Shown: positions 45,455 to 54,753 of the stretch, in pieces
How positions within the stretch are numbered: the first letter of the stretch is position 1
Layout: each line of letters begins with the position of its first letter
DNA from: Nocardioides seonyuensis
GTDB lineage: Bacteria > Actinomycetota > Actinomycetes > Propionibacteriales > Nocardioidaceae
NCBI RefSeq assembly: GCF_004683965.1
Contig: NZ_CP038436.1
Span: 434,001 to 498,000 of the forward strand
Reading direction: 5' to 3'
Length of the DNA: 64,000 bases
Notes under the pieces: model-generated
Databases searched by the model: none
Told to the model about the DNA's origin: nothing
What the model saw: the letters and a program-made list of their open reading frames with translations, nothing else
Program-made: the position numbers and the translations under genes

Positions 45455-47119
45455 TCAAGGGTGGCGGGCGAGCTCCTGGCGCAGTCGTTCGGTGACCTCC
45501 GGGGCCCAGTCGTCGGGCTGGAGCACGTTGACCCAGGCGGCGGCGTGCTCGCCGGAGAAGTTGTGGCCGTGCGCAGGCTGGGTCGAGAAGGCCCCGGCGA
45601 GGTCGGCGGACACCTGGAGGAAGGTGACCAGCGGCATCCACCGCATGGCGTCGGGCACGTCGTCGCCGCGCGCCTCCTCGAGCCAGTCGGGGCGCTCCAG
45701 GAGCAGGTCGGGGCTCCACCAGGTGACGGGGTCCGACGCGTGCTGGAGGTAGAGCACCCTGCTGTCCGGCCATGGCTGGTCCTCCGGCTGGGGACGCTCG
45801 GCGCGGGTGGTGAACCGGATGATCCGGCCCTGGCGGTAGACCGGCTCGATCTCCCGGGATCCCGCGTCCCGGTCGTCGATGAAGCTGCGGTAGAGCGGGT
45901 TGAAGTTGGGCGGACCGACCAGCAGCGCCCCGGAGGTGCGGTTCTTCAGGTCGTACTCGCCGCTGAAGGCCTCCTCCGCGCCGAACGAGCCCAGGCTCTC
46001 CCCGAACACGTAGAGCTCGGGACGGTCGTCGCTCGGCAGGGCGGACCAGCGCTCGTAGACGGCGTCGAAGAGCTCGCGGCCCGCCTCCCTCGCCCGGCCC
46101 GCGTCGACGAGGAAGGACAGCCACGAGGCGAGGTGGGAGTACTGCATGCCGACGATCGCGGAGTCGCCGCCGGTGACGTACTCAAACCCGCTCGCGGCGC
46201 TGGGCTCGACCCAGCCGGTGCCGGTCGTGGTGACCACGAGGAGGTGCCCGCGGTCGAAGCCGCCCGCGCGCTCGAGGTCGTCGACGGCCAGTGCAGCCCG
46301 CTCCTCGGCGTCGGCGGCGCTGTCGAGCCCGGCGAAGGCGCGGATCGGCTCCACCGCCGGGCGGTCGGTGAGCTCCTCGATCTCCTCGGCGTCCGGCCCT
46401 CGCCCCACGAAGGTCCGGCCCTCCCGCCCCAGCGAGTCCCACGGCACCAGCGACTCCTCGCTGCCCGACCGCAGCGATGTGGTGGGACGCTCGACACCGG
46501 CCGGGGTGTCCTGGTCGGCCAGGGCGAACGACGCGTCGAGGGCCCGCAGGCCGGCATCGGCCGCGACCCCGGTGAGCAGGGTCCACGCCACGAACGCGAC
46601 GGCCACGACGCCCAGGACCCTCGCGGCCGACGGCTTGAGCCGGCGCTCCAGAAGTCCCACCACCCGGCGGGTCGACCAGCGGATGCCGCGGGCCAGCGCG
46701 ATGAGGAGAGCGGCGACGAGGAGCGCGGCGACGGGGCTGAGCAACAGGTACGACACCGGCTCGGGGTCGGTCCCCGCGAGCCGGTGGGCGGTGTCCTGCC
46801 ACCGCACGCCCAGGACCAGGCTGACCATGAGGGCCGCGGGGCCGCCGACCGCCAGCCCCCAGCGCGCCCACCAGGGCCAGGGCTCGCGCTCACGGTCGCG
46901 GAGGCCGCGCCAGCCCCAGGCGACGAGCACGCCGATGCCGTACCCCAGGGCCATGGCCACGCCGGTGACGATCCCCTGGAACAGCCCCGACCGCGGGAGC
47001 AGGGACGGCGTCATGGACAGGCAGCCGAGCACGACGGCCGTCGCGATCCCGGCAGGCAGCAGGCGCACACGAAGCAGCGCGGGCGGCACCCGAGCGATCC
47101 ACGCCGCAGGCTCGGCCAC
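45455..47119 (-). CDS. Membrane alpha/beta-hydrolase (Abhydrolase_9 type)
   Basis: 554 residues from a GTG at 47119 with GGAGGTGATC upstream. The N-terminal ~190 residues have about five hydrophobic helices. The C-terminal catalytic domain has the nucleophile elbow FGESLGSFG, Asp/His candidates in LQHASDPVTWWSPDL and AHGHNFSGEH. This fits PF15420/PF10081 actinobacterial proteins. Substrate unknown; the active site is probably on the outer face. It lies 66 bp upstream of the prfB start in opposite sense to none, on the same strand. Confidence 0.85.
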   Translation of the reverse strand: MAEPAAWIARVPPALLRVRLLPAGIATAVVLGCLSMTPSLLPRSGLFQGIVTGVAMALGYGIGVLVAWGWRGLRDREREPWPWWARWGLAVGGPAALMVSLVLGVRWQDTAHRLAGTDPEPVSYLLLSPVAALLVAALLIALARGIRWSTRRVVGLLERRLKPSAARVLGVVAVAFVAWTLLTGVAADAGLRALDASFALADQDTPAGVERPTTSLRSGSEESLVPWDSLGREGRTFVGRGPDAEEIEELTDRPAVEPIRAFAGLDSAADAEERAALAVDDLERAGGFDRGHLLVVTTTGTGWVEPSAASGFEYVTGGDSAIVGMQYSHLASWLSFLVDAGRAREAGRELFDAVYERWSALPSDDRPELYVFGESLGSFGAEEAFSGEYDLKNRTSGALLVGPPNFNPLYRSFIDDRDAGSREIEPVYRQGRIIRFTTRAERPQPEDQPWPDSRVLYLQHASDPVTWWSPDLLLERPDWLEEARGDDVPDAMRWMPLVTFLQVSADLAGAFSTQPAHGHNFSGEHAAAWVNVLQPDDWAPEVTERLRQELARHP

Positions 47120-47204
47120 GATCGATCACCTCCGCTGGACGACCCTCTCGAAGGCTAGGGGTTCGGCACGCCTCTTGTCGCGGACGATGATGGGCCGTGA
47201 AACA

Positions 47205-47242
47205 GCACACGCCCGGCCGGGTGGACCCGGCCGGGCGTGTGC
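47205..47242 (-). terminator. Perfect 17-bp hairpin terminator
   Basis: GCACACGCCCGGCCGGG (47205-47221) pairs perfectly with CCCGGCCGGGCGTGTGC (47226-47242) around TGGA. It is 16 bp past the stop of the minus-strand secreted-protein gene ending at 47259. Confidence 0.9.
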
Positions 47243-47258
47243 GGTGGTGGAGCGGGTG

Positions 47259-48065
47259 TCAGCTGCAGAGGACCTCGGCGTCGGCGATCGCCGGGATGGC
47301 GGCGGCCGGAGCGGCGCTCGACGCGAAGTCGAAGCGGAGGCGGAACACGTCGGTCACCGACAGCTCCTCGTCAGCGGCGATGGTGCCCACGGCGAGGTTG
47401 TAGGTCGAGCGGACGGCGCCGTCGGTGCTGACCGCGATGGTGCCGGTGGACCCGGTCGCCGAGGTGTCGAGCAGCGCGTAGGTGCCGCGCAGCGTCGTGC
47501 ACTTCTTGCCGAGGGTGTACTCGATGAACCCGGGCGTGCCGGCGGTCTCGGTCTGGATCGTCGGGTAGTAGTACTCGGTGGCGATGTAGCCGCTGTTGAC
47601 CGTGACGGCGTTCTTGGCTCCGGACGGCATGTAGCCGAGCTTCTCCCAGGCCCAGACGGTCACCGACATCGGCTTGCTGTAGCCCTTCTTGATGCCGTCG
47701 TCGCCCGGCTTGAGGACGCGGTACTCGCGCTCGCCCCCACGGCTGGGCTTGTCCTTGAGCACGAAGGTGCCGTTCTTCTTGATCTTCGCGGTGTCGGTCT
47801 TGGCCCACTTCTTGTTGCCGTCGAGGCGCTGCTGGAGGACGATCTTCTCGCCACGGGCGTTGGGCTTGACCCGGCCCTTGACCTTGATCTTGTCCTCGCC
47901 GGCGACGGCCTCGGTCATGTTGACCTTGGCGATGACCTTGAACTTGGCCGCGGCCTTGCGGGCGTGCGGTGCGTCTGCGGAGGCGACCGCCGTGGCGGGG
48001 GTGGCCAGGGCCGCCACCGGCGCGAGGGCGATGAGTGCGACAGCCGCGATGCTGGTGCGAGACAT
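47259..48065 (-). CDS. Secreted hypothetical protein, Lys-rich N-terminal beta domain
   Basis: 268 residues from the ATG at 48065 with GGGGA upstream. A signal peptide (MSRTSIAAVALIALAPVAAL) leads to a Lys-rich region with KIKVKGRVKPNARGEKIVLQ, resembling extracellular Ig-like repeat sequences. The second half is neutral and has three Cys at most. No catalytic motif is seen. It is exported and of unknown role; the surface-associated collagen-like gene is upstream. Confidence 0.75.
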   Translation of the reverse strand: MSRTSIAAVALIALAPVAALATPATAVASADAPHARKAAAKFKVIAKVNMTEAVAGEDKIKVKGRVKPNARGEKIVLQQRLDGNKKWAKTDTAKIKKNGTFVLKDKPSRGGEREYRVLKPGDDGIKKGYSKPMSVTVWAWEKLGYMPSGAKNAVTVNSGYIATEYYYPTIQTETAGTPGFIEYTLGKKCTTLRGTYALLDTSATGSTGTIAVSTDGAVRSTYNLAVGTIAADEELSVTDVFRLRFDFASSAAPAAAIPAIADAEVLCS

Positions 48066-48267
48066 GGTGTTCCCCAATCGGATCGAGTGCTACGCGCTCC
48101 ACGGTGGTGCGCGTCGTTCGACAGGGAGATGCAGCGGTCACGAGAAAAGTTGCGGCAATCCCCGAGATTTCTTTCCGCCGCTCGGCATCCCCGCCCTCAC
48201 TGTAGGGCGACGCCCATGGTCGGGCCGGTCAGCCACGCGGGGGCTTGAGGGGTTCGTCGACGTCTCG

Positions 48268-49026
48268 TCAGGACGGGATGCAGTACGCGGTGATCTTGAG
48301 GTTGCCCTGGCCCTGTCTTCCGTCAGGCAGGGTGCCGATCTTGGCGCCCCAGCTGCGCGCATCCTGCGGGCCGTTCACAGAGAGCGCGGCTCCGTTGCCG
48401 GCCATGATGATCTCGGCCCCGCCGCCGATGAGGACTTCGTCGTCGGCGCAGCTCACCACGCTGATTGCTCCCGCGGCGCCGTTCCCCACGGCACTGACCA
48501 CCCGGAGGCCGACCAGGGCATTCGTGCCGTCCTTGCCGGCGGGGCCGACCTCGCCCTGGGGACCCGGTACGCCCTGCTCGCCCTGGGGACCCGGTACGCC
48601 GTGCTCGCCCTGTACGCCCTGTATGCCTCGCGCGCCCTGCTCGCCCTGCTCGCCGTGGGGACCCGGTACACCCTGCTCGCCCTGTACTCCTTGTGCGCCT
48701 GGCAGGCCCTGCGGCCCAGGTTCTCCGTGCTCGCCCTGCGGGCCTCGAGGACCGATCTCACCCGGCGGTCCGGCGACCCCGGCTGGACCAGGGAGCCCGT
48801 TCGCTCCCACAGGGAGGACGTCCCCGAAGTCGGCGACCCTGATGGAACCGTCCTTCACGTCCTTGGACGTGATGGTGCCGTTCTTGATGTCCTTGCCGCG
48901 GAGGGAGTTGTCGGCAACATCTTGGGAATCGATGAGTCGCTGTGCCACGGCGCCGGTGCCTGCCGACGCCACGACGACAATCGCCAATGAGGCCGCGGCG
49001 ACAGGCGCGCTGACTCGTTCGAACAT
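48268..49026 (-). CDS. Secreted/anchored collagen-like protein
   Basis: 252 residues. Residues 1-29 are a signal or anchor helix ([17 protein letters not shown]). Residues 30-76 contain [24 protein letters not shown] pseudo-repeats seen in actinobacterial surface proteins. Residues 77-166 are 30 unbroken Gly-X-Y triplets rich in GEQ, GVP and GPQ. A C-terminal globular part with two Cys ([21 protein letters not shown]) probably trimerises. It should form a collagen-like triple helix on or outside the cell. Confidence 0.88.
   Translation of the reverse strand: MFERVSAPVAAASLAIVVVASAGTGAVAQRLIDSQDVADNSLRGKDIKNGTITSKDVKDGSIRVADFGDVLPVGANGLPGPAGVAGPPGEIGPRGPQGEHGEPGPQGLPGAQGVQGEQGVPGPHGEQGEQGARGIQGVQGEHGVPGPQGEQGVPGPQGEVGPAGKDGTNALVGLRVVSAVGNGAAGAISVVSCADDEVLIGGGAEIIMAGNGAALSVNGPQDARSWGAKIGTLPDGRQGQGNLKITAYCIPS
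48550..48675 (-). repeat. 27-bp repeats within the collagen-like gene
   Basis: A 27-bp unit starting CTCGCCCTGGGGACCCGGTA occurs at 48550-48576 and 48577-48603 (nearly identical) and again, diverged, at 48649-48675. Each unit encodes three Gly-X-Y triplets, so the repeat length can change without shifting the frame. Confidence 0.85.
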
Positions 49027-49186
49027 CTGTCTGTCTCCACATCGCGTCGTTGCCGATCATCCTCGCAACATCCGTCCCGGAAGACCGGAGAACAGGACAA
49101 TCCCCGACATCAGCTGGAAGGGGCCGCTGTCGCGGCGATGTCAGCGCAGGACCGAGCCCCCCTCGCATCCGCGACGGCAGTTGGGA

Positions 49187-49624
49187 TCAGGGCATCACGG
49201 TGACCGACGCGGTGCTGCTCGCCGCGACGATGGGCTGGGCCGGGGACCCAGGGATCTGCAGGGGCAGGTCGAGCGGTGCCTCGAGCGCGACGGTGACCGA
49301 GCGGTCCGCCTCGTGCACCACGACGCTGACGTCGATGCCGGGGTAGCGCTGCTGGGCGCGCGTGCGGACCAGGTAGTCGGCGACCGCCGCCCGGACCGCT
49401 TCTTCCTCCGGCATGAGTCGCTCGGCACCGACACCGTGCTCGTAGATGCCGTCAGCGCCGAGGTCGGCGCCGTACAACGCTGCGCCGTCCGCAAGGCTGT
49501 CGAGACCCTGCCGCTGCAGGTAGGCGGCCGAGGCGTCGATGACGACCACGATCGCCATCAGCAGGATGGTGGCGAAGCCGATGATCAGTACCGTCACCTG
49601 CCCGGCCTCGTCGCGGACTCTCAT
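49187..49624 (-). CDS. TadG-like pilus-assembly protein
   Basis: 145 residues. [20 protein letters not shown] followed by [20 protein letters not shown] is the TadE/TadG N-terminal membrane anchor with pseudo-pilin character. The remaining ~95 residues are extracytoplasmic. Its ATG overlaps the preceding TadE stop (ATGA). It is the last gene of the Tad operon and is probably a minor pilus or surface component. Confidence 0.82.
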   Translation of the reverse strand: MRVRDEAGQVTVLIIGFATILLMAIVVVIDASAAYLQRQGLDSLADGAALYGADLGADGIYEHGVGAERLMPEEEAVRAAVADYLVRTRAQQRYPGIDVSVVVHEADRSVTVALEAPLDLPLQIPGSPAQPIVAASSTASVTVMP

Positions 49625-50100
49625 CGGCGGCTCGCGTCGGGCTGTTGCTCGGCGGTGGAGCTCTCGACGTACTGTCCGTAGGGGACTGTGTGGGTGGCGT
49701 CGAGCGCGAACGTGGCAGCACCCTCGCCGAGGATCTCCGGGGCCAGGGGAAGCGTGACGCTGGAGCGGACCCGCACGGTGATCACCGAGGTGCCGACCAG
49801 GCAGTTGCCAGGGTCAGGTGTCTCGCACGAGACGTCCACCGAGGCGGTCTGACCGGCCGCACCCTGGTCGGCCAGCACCTGCTGCGCAGCAAGCCGAGCC
49901 CGCTCACGACCGACAGCGTCGTCGGGTGCGAGCGCGTAGGCGCGTCCCGCCGCTCTTGCCGCGGCACTCACTGCGAAGGCCCCCTGCTGCACTTGGAAGA
50001 CCGAGATGACGATCCACACCAGCGGCACCAGCAGGAGTACCGCCAGCCAGGTGAACTCGACCAGCGCACTGCCGCGATCGTCGCGGCGGCGGCGGGTCAC
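49621..50100 (-). CDS. TadE-like minor pilin
   Basis: 159 residues from a GTG at 50100 that overlaps the previous stop (GTGA). [20 protein letters not shown] is the TadE signature (Gly, then hydrophobic helix with Glu at +5-like position). [10 protein letters not shown] follows as in TadE-like proteins. Two Cys ([10 protein letters not shown]) may form a disulfide outside the cell. Confidence 0.85.
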   Translation of the reverse strand: MTRRRRDDRGSALVEFTWLAVLLLVPLVWIVISVFQVQQGAFAVSAAARAAGRAYALAPDDAVGRERARLAAQQVLADQGAAGQTASVDVSCETPDPGNCLVGTSVITVRVRSSVTLPLAPEILGEGAATFALDATHTVPYGQYVESSTAEQQPDASRR

Positions 50101-50486
50101 TGCTGCTCCGCGACGGCATGCCCAGTCAGGCGCAGCTCGATCCTCGGCCCACCGATGCCCAGGATCGGCACGTCCGCGACCACGACCGCTTCGAAGCCGG
50201 CCGCGCCACCGACCGGCGACGCTCGCACGTCGACCTGCTGGGTGAAGCGCTCGGAGAGGGCACCGGCGATCAGCTCGCGTGTCTTGGCCTCTCCCATCGC
50301 GGCGGACGAGCCCGCCACGGCGGCGAAACGGGCGCCCTCCCCCGCAGCGGCAGCGAGGGTGTTGCGGACGTGGAGCACCAACGCCAGCTGGAGGATCCCG
50401 AGCACCAAGGGCAGCAGCAGCATCATCACGAGGACGAAGTCGACCACTGCCGAGCCACGCTCACCCCGGGCGCGGGGCGGGCGCAA
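50097..50486 (-). CDS. TadE-family minor pilin
   Basis: 129 residues. RGSAVVDFVLVMMLLLPLVLG is the TadE membrane signature, with Asp where Glu is more usual; GEGARFAAV follows. The start is a TTG at 50486: an in-frame TGA lies two codons upstream, which excludes longer forms, and GGGGGTGA is close by. It is translationally linked to the next TadE gene. Confidence 0.82.
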   Translation of the reverse strand: MRPPRARGERGSAVVDFVLVMMLLLPLVLGILQLALVLHVRNTLAAAAGEGARFAAVAGSSAAMGEAKTRELIAGALSERFTQQVDVRASPVGGAAGFEAVVVADVPILGIGGPRIELRLTGHAVAEQQ

Positions 50487-50489
50487 CGG

Positions 50490-50702
50490 TCACCCCCGAA
50501 CCATGTCGAAGGCCGCGCCGAGCATGTCGCGCAGCTCGTCCTGGATGAACGGGAGCAAGGCCGCCACGACCGCCGCCGACATCACGGTGACCATCACCCA
50601 GCCCGGCACATCACCCCGCTCGTCGCGCTGCCGCCCGGGCACCTCGACGCGGCCGAGGGAAGTCAAGTGGAGGAGCAGCAGCCCCAAGATCGCATTGCAC
50701 AT
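50490..50702 (-). CDS. 70-residue pilin-like protein with GDVPGWV motif
   Basis: Starts at the ATG at 50702, with AGAAGGA upstream. The leader is followed by RDERGDVPGWVMVTVM and a hydrophobic stretch AAVVAALLPFI, then an amphipathic tail. The position, between TadC and the TadE genes, is where the Flp major pilin gene is expected. The GDVPGWV motif is one I recall from short proteins in other actinobacterial Tad loci, but I cannot check it. A Glu at +5 of a classical Flp site is absent. Confidence 0.7.
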   Translation of the reverse strand: MCNAILGLLLLHLTSLGRVEVPGRQRDERGDVPGWVMVTVMSAAVVAALLPFIQDELRDMLGAAFDMVRG

Positions 50703-50748
50703 GGCATTCCTTCTGTGTGGTGGGGTCAGGTGGAGAGCTGGTGGAACG

Positions 50749-51690
50749 TCAAGGCGTGACGAGGCGCAACCCGATGACGCCGGGGAAGAACGCGAAGAGG
50801 ATCGTCACGGGCAGCACGAGGAAGACGACGGGCGCCATCATCAGGACCTCCTTGCGGGCGGCAGACTCGATGAGCTCGCGGCGGCCGGCTTCACGGACGT
50901 CCGCCGCCTGCGCGTGCAGCACGTCCGCCAGCGGCGTCCCGCGCTCCATCGCCACCGCGATCCCGGTCGCGAACCGGGCGACCAGTGGCAGGCCGGTCGT
51001 GGAGGCGAGCGCGTCGAACGCCCGGGCCACCGGCTCACCGGTGCGGATGCGGGCGAGCACCCGGGCCAGGTCTGCCGAGAGCTCGCCGTGGCTGCGTCGT
51101 ACGACGCGGTCGAGGGCCGCCACCGGGCTCTCTCCGGCGGCGACCGCCAAGGCGAGCAGCTCGGCGATCGTCGGGAACTCGACCAGGATCTCGCGCTCGC
51201 GCTTCTTCACCGATGCCCCGAGCTGCTGCTCGCGGAAGAACACCCCAGCCGCGAAGGCGACCAGGCACGACAGGACCGCGGCGACGGGCGCTCCCGCACC
51301 ACCCAGGGCTCGCACGAGCTGGATGGCGGCCATGATGCCGAAGGCACCCAGCCCCCACAGCACCTGAGAGATGCGGAACTCGTGCAGCGTGGTGTCCAGC
51401 CCGGCACGCTCGAGTCGACGACGGACCGATGCGCTGCCGCCCAGGACGCGCTCGACGAGGTCTGCCGCTGCGCGCAGTGACGGACCGAAGATGCCCGCAG
51501 CCGCTGCGGTGGGCGAGGACGAGGCCGCCGGCGAGGCTCCGGTGGCGCCCACTCGAGGGAGGTCGCGCACGTAGGGAAGAACCCGCTGCGCCAGCACCGG
51601 CCTGCGCAGCGTGAGCACACGAGACACGACGAGCAGGGCACCGACCGTGGCGGTTCCGGCGAGGAGGCCGCCCCACAGAGACGAGCTCAT
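50749..51690 (-). CDS. tadC: TadC-type pilus-assembly membrane protein (T2SSF)
   Basis: 313 residues from the ATG at 51690 (ATGA overlap with tadB). The type II secretion F domain reads ILVEFPTIAELLALAVAAGE with helices at both ends, and the C-terminus has MMAPVVFLVLPVTILFAFFP. It forms the inner-membrane platform with TadB. It is followed after 46 bp by the pilin-like gene. Confidence 0.88.
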   Translation of the reverse strand: MSSSLWGGLLAGTATVGALLVVSRVLTLRRPVLAQRVLPYVRDLPRVGATGASPAASSSPTAAAAGIFGPSLRAAADLVERVLGGSASVRRRLERAGLDTTLHEFRISQVLWGLGAFGIMAAIQLVRALGGAGAPVAAVLSCLVAFAAGVFFREQQLGASVKKREREILVEFPTIAELLALAVAAGESPVAALDRVVRRSHGELSADLARVLARIRTGEPVARAFDALASTTGLPLVARFATGIAVAMERGTPLADVLHAQAADVREAGRRELIESAARKEVLMMAPVVFLVLPVTILFAFFPGVIGLRLVTP

Positions 51691-52538
51691 GCCAGGATCC
51701 GCCGCTCGGCCGGGAGCCGCCCGATGCGCATCATCAACCTGTAGGCGGTGACGCACAGGCCGGCGCCGAGGCCGAGGACGACGACGCCGGCGGGTGAGGC
51801 ATAGCGCTGGATCACCGTGGTCTGGAACGACATGAGGAGCAGCACCGCCCACGGTGCACCCACCGCCAGTCGGGCACCGTTGATGGTCCACGACTGCCGG
51901 GACTCGAGCTCGGAACGGGTCCGCGCGTCGTCGCGCAGGAAGCCCGAGAGGTTGCGAAGGAGTCGCCCCAGGTCCCCGCCGCCGACCTCGCGAGCCACTC
52001 GCAGACCCTCGACGACACGATCACCCACGGGGTCGGCGAGGCGCTCCTTGAGGAGGTCGAGCGAGTCGCCGAACCGACCAGTGACCTGGTAGTCCATGGC
52101 GAAGCGCTGGAAGGGCCCGCGCAGCACCTCGGGCCCGCTGACGCCCAGCGCCGCCACGGCGTCGGGAAGCGAGAGGCCCGCTCTGACCGCGCTCGCGAGG
52201 TTGTCGACGGCGTCCGGCCACACCTCGATGAAGTCGCGCTGACGTCGGGCTGCCCGCGCACGCAGCACGGAGACGGGCAGGTAGCCGGCCATGGCGGCGA
52301 AGACGACGGCGACCGGCAACGTGTGGGAGACGGCCTGGATCACCACGAACGTGACCAACGCCAGGGCCGCGCACAGCAGGACCAGGCCGTTGGGCGTGAC
52401 GTCCGACAGGCCCGCACGCGCGAGCAGCTGGCTCCCCGGACGTCGCCGCGACGAGTCGCGCGGTCGTCGCGGGAGAGCGAATGCCGACCAGATCAGGGTC
52501 AGTCCCAGGCCCGTCGCCAGGCCGATCAGCGCGCCCAT
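51687..52538 (-). CDS. tadB: TadB-type pilus-assembly membrane protein (T2SSF)
   Basis: 283 residues from the ATG at 52538, which overlaps the tadA stop (TGATG); a GTG one codon earlier is possible. The F domain contains IEVWPDAVDNLASAVRAGLS and helices at the N-terminus, centre and C-terminus. It pairs with TadC as the platform that TadA drives. Confidence 0.88.
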   Translation of the reverse strand: MGALIGLATGLGLTLIWSAFALPRRPRDSSRRRPGSQLLARAGLSDVTPNGLVLLCAALALVTFVVIQAVSHTLPVAVVFAAMAGYLPVSVLRARAARRQRDFIEVWPDAVDNLASAVRAGLSLPDAVAALGVSGPEVLRGPFQRFAMDYQVTGRFGDSLDLLKERLADPVGDRVVEGLRVAREVGGGDLGRLLRNLSGFLRDDARTRSELESRQSWTINGARLAVGAPWAVLLLMSFQTTVIQRYASPAGVVVLGLGAGLCVTAYRLMMRIGRLPAERRILA

Positions 52539-53806
52539 CACTCATCCCTGTCCGCGAGGAGCTCGCGGACGTCGATGCCGACGCGCTCGAAACGCTCCGG
52601 CCTCGAAACCGTTCCTGAGGCACGACGCAGGTCCTGACCGACACGCTGGAAGATCGGCTCGACCTCGATGACGTCGGACTCGACCCGTCCTGGCACGGCC
52701 ACGATCTCGTTGACTCGGCGGGAGCCGTCGTGGCCGAGCGCCAGGTGGACGACGAGGTCGACCGAGCTGGCAACCGTGGGGACGACGAACCGTGCCGAGA
52801 TGTTCTCCCCAGCGAGAAGGGGAAGCGTGCACATCTTGACGAGCGCCTCCCGCGCGCTGTTGGCGTGGAGCGTGCACATCCCCGGCAGCCCCGAGTTGAG
52901 GGCGAGCAGCAGGTCGAGGCACTCCTCGGCTCTCACCTCCCCGACGATGATCCGGCTGGGCCGCATGCGAAGAGATTCCTTCACCAGGACCCGGAGCGGG
53001 ATCTCGCCAGTCCCCTCGAGACCCGCCTGACGCGTCTGCATCGGCACCCAGTCAGGGTGGGCGAAACGCAGCTCGAAGACCTCCTCCGCGCTCACCACGC
53101 GCTCACCGCCCGGGACAGCAGCGGCAAGGCAGTTGAGCATGGTGGTCTTGCCCGCCTGCGTGCCGCCTGCGACCAGGATGTTGAGCCCCGCTCGGACCGA
53201 GGCGTCGAGGAAGGCAGCTGCCTGAGGGGTGAGGCTGCCCAGTGCGACGAGGTCGACCAGCCGATGGGCGCGCAGGACGAACTTGCGGATGTTGACTGCG
53301 CTGAACCCGCGCGAGATGCCTTCGAGCACCACGTGCAGGCGGTGGCCCTCCGGCAGCATCGCGTCGACGAATGGCTGACTGATGTCGATGCGCCGGCCGC
53401 TGGTCTTGAGCATCCGCTCGACCATCTCCTGCACCTGCGCCGCGTCGAGCACGAGGTTGGTCAGCTCGTGACGACCTCGCCGGGCCACGAACACACGGCT
53501 CGGGTCGTTGATCCAGATCTCCTCGACCTCAGGGTCGTCCAGGAACTGCTGCAGGGCTCCGAAGCCCGAGATGCGGGCCACGAGCTCGCCGACCATCGCG
53601 GTGGGGTCGGCGATCGGCGCGACGGCGCCGGTGAGACTCAGGTCGTCATGCTCGCCGACGACGTCCTCGGCGATGCGTCGTACGGCAGCGGGCACGAGCT
53701 GCGGGTCGACTCCCTCGCGACGCACGCCCTCGCGCACCTGCGCGTCCAGCTGCTCGACGAGCTGGGCGTGTGAGTGGTCGTGCGTGTAGGGACGCGTCAG
53801 CGTCAT
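52538..53806 (-). CDS. tadA: TadA/CpaF-type secretion ATPase
   Basis: 422 residues from the ATG at 53806 with GGGGGACAC upstream. It has an N-terminal domain (DPEVEEIWINDPSRVFVARR), Walker A VAGGTQAGKTTML, the Asp-box region and Walker B RIIVGEVRAEE, and the His-box CTLHANSAREAL. It powers assembly of the Flp/Tad pilus in the cytoplasm. It is the first gene of the seven-gene operon; no TadZ, prepilin peptidase or CpaB gene is adjacent. Confidence 0.93.
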   Translation of the reverse strand: MTLTRPYTHDHSHAQLVEQLDAQVREGVRREGVDPQLVPAAVRRIAEDVVGEHDDLSLTGAVAPIADPTAMVGELVARISGFGALQQFLDDPEVEEIWINDPSRVFVARRGRHELTNLVLDAAQVQEMVERMLKTSGRRIDISQPFVDAMLPEGHRLHVVLEGISRGFSAVNIRKFVLRAHRLVDLVALGSLTPQAAAFLDASVRAGLNILVAGGTQAGKTTMLNCLAAAVPGGERVVSAEEVFELRFAHPDWVPMQTRQAGLEGTGEIPLRVLVKESLRMRPSRIIVGEVRAEECLDLLLALNSGLPGMCTLHANSAREALVKMCTLPLLAGENISARFVVPTVASSVDLVVHLALGHDGSRRVNEIVAVPGRVESDVIEVEPIFQRVGQDLRRASGTVSRPERFERVGIDVRELLADRDE

Positions 53807-53915
53807 GGGTGTGTCCCCCTGGTCCCGAGAAGTTCCGGGCCAGACGCTATCGGCGCACGAGCGCCTCGAACCAGAGTGTCCAGACGATCTGTGGACAACC
53901 TTCACCCAGTGTTGA

Positions 53916-53940
53916 GTCGTCCACCCTGGCGGCGGACGAC
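53916..53940 (-). terminator. Hairpin after the membrane-protein gene
   Basis: GTCGTCCACC (53916-53925) and GGCGGACGAC (53931-53940) form a 10-bp stem with one mismatch, 1 bp beyond the stop of the minus-strand gene ending at 53942. The rest of the 135-bp gap to tadA shows no clear signal. Confidence 0.5.
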
Positions 53941-53941
53941 A

Positions 53942-54673
53942 TCAGTGCTGGCGATTCCCTTGTCGTGTGCCGCCAGGGTCGAGCCCCACGGGCGCGACCG
54001 CGACGACCCGCCGACGACCCGTGGGCCACACCCGGGCGAGCTCGGGGTCACGCCCGGTCGCGCTGCCATGAGCCAGCGCTGCGGCGTGCGCCAGCGCAAC
54101 CGCCAGCACCACGAACTGCGCCACCGACGTGGCGTGCCCGCCCGGCAGCGGGATGAACTGGCTGGCGACGAACGCGAGTATGGCCGACGGCACCCACCGC
54201 GGCACCCGTGGGTTGCGGAGCATCCCGACCGCCAGCATGACCAGGCCGCTCAGGAAGAAGAACAGCCATCCGACCAGGAGGATCCGCAGCCACAGCTCCT
54301 CGCGGAGCGCCTGCACCTGCTCGACGTGCAGCACCCCGGAGGGGTCGAGGAGGGAGTGGGCGTAGACGAGCGCCCCGCCGTACAAGCCCAGGCCCAGGGT
54401 GCCGAGGGCGTAGGCCGTCACCGCCACCCGCGACCAGGTCTTCCGCGGCGGGAGCAGGCGCCACAGCACCACCGACCCGCTGGCCATGCCTGCTGACGCA
54501 CACCCGAACATGAGCGCCGAGGTGAACAGGCGTGCGGAGAAGTCCGGCCGGACACGGAAGGCCTCGTCCAGGGAGGTGTCCTGGGTCAGCGGAGACACCG
54601 CGAACGCGCACACCAGGGCCACCACGCCGACGCACAGCATGGCCGCTGAGACAGAGTCCCGCGAAGCCTGCAC
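53942..54673 (-). CDS. Polytopic membrane protein of unknown function
   Basis: 243 residues from a GTG at 54673, chosen because GGAGGAG lies five bases upstream. About six hydrophobic helices are visible (SAAMLCVGVVALVCAFAVSP; LRILLVGWLFFFLSGLVMLA; VAQFVVLAVALAHAAALAHG). A soluble basic tail follows. No family or catalytic motif is recognised. It is between the Tad operon and the NHEJ locus with no obvious link to either. Confidence 0.7.
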   Translation of the reverse strand: MQASRDSVSAAMLCVGVVALVCAFAVSPLTQDTSLDEAFRVRPDFSARLFTSALMFGCASAGMASGSVVLWRLLPPRKTWSRVAVTAYALGTLGLGLYGGALVYAHSLLDPSGVLHVEQVQALREELWLRILLVGWLFFFLSGLVMLAVGMLRNPRVPRWVPSAILAFVASQFIPLPGGHATSVAQFVVLAVALAHAAALAHGSATGRDPELARVWPTGRRRVVAVAPVGLDPGGTRQGNRQH

Positions 54674-54753
54674 GTTGCTCCTCCGATCCTGTTCTGAGGT
54701 CAACGAGCGCACCGGCCAGGAGTCACGAGCGGACTCGGCCCGCCACCGGACCC

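Noticed and set aside
48540..48740. CRISPR-like repetition
   Set aside because: The 27-bp units are codons for Gly-X-Y triplets without unique spacers, and no cas genes are present.
48268..49026. Phage tail-fibre origin of the collagen-like gene
   Set aside because: No phage structural, lysis or integrase genes flank it, and it has a signal/anchor helix.
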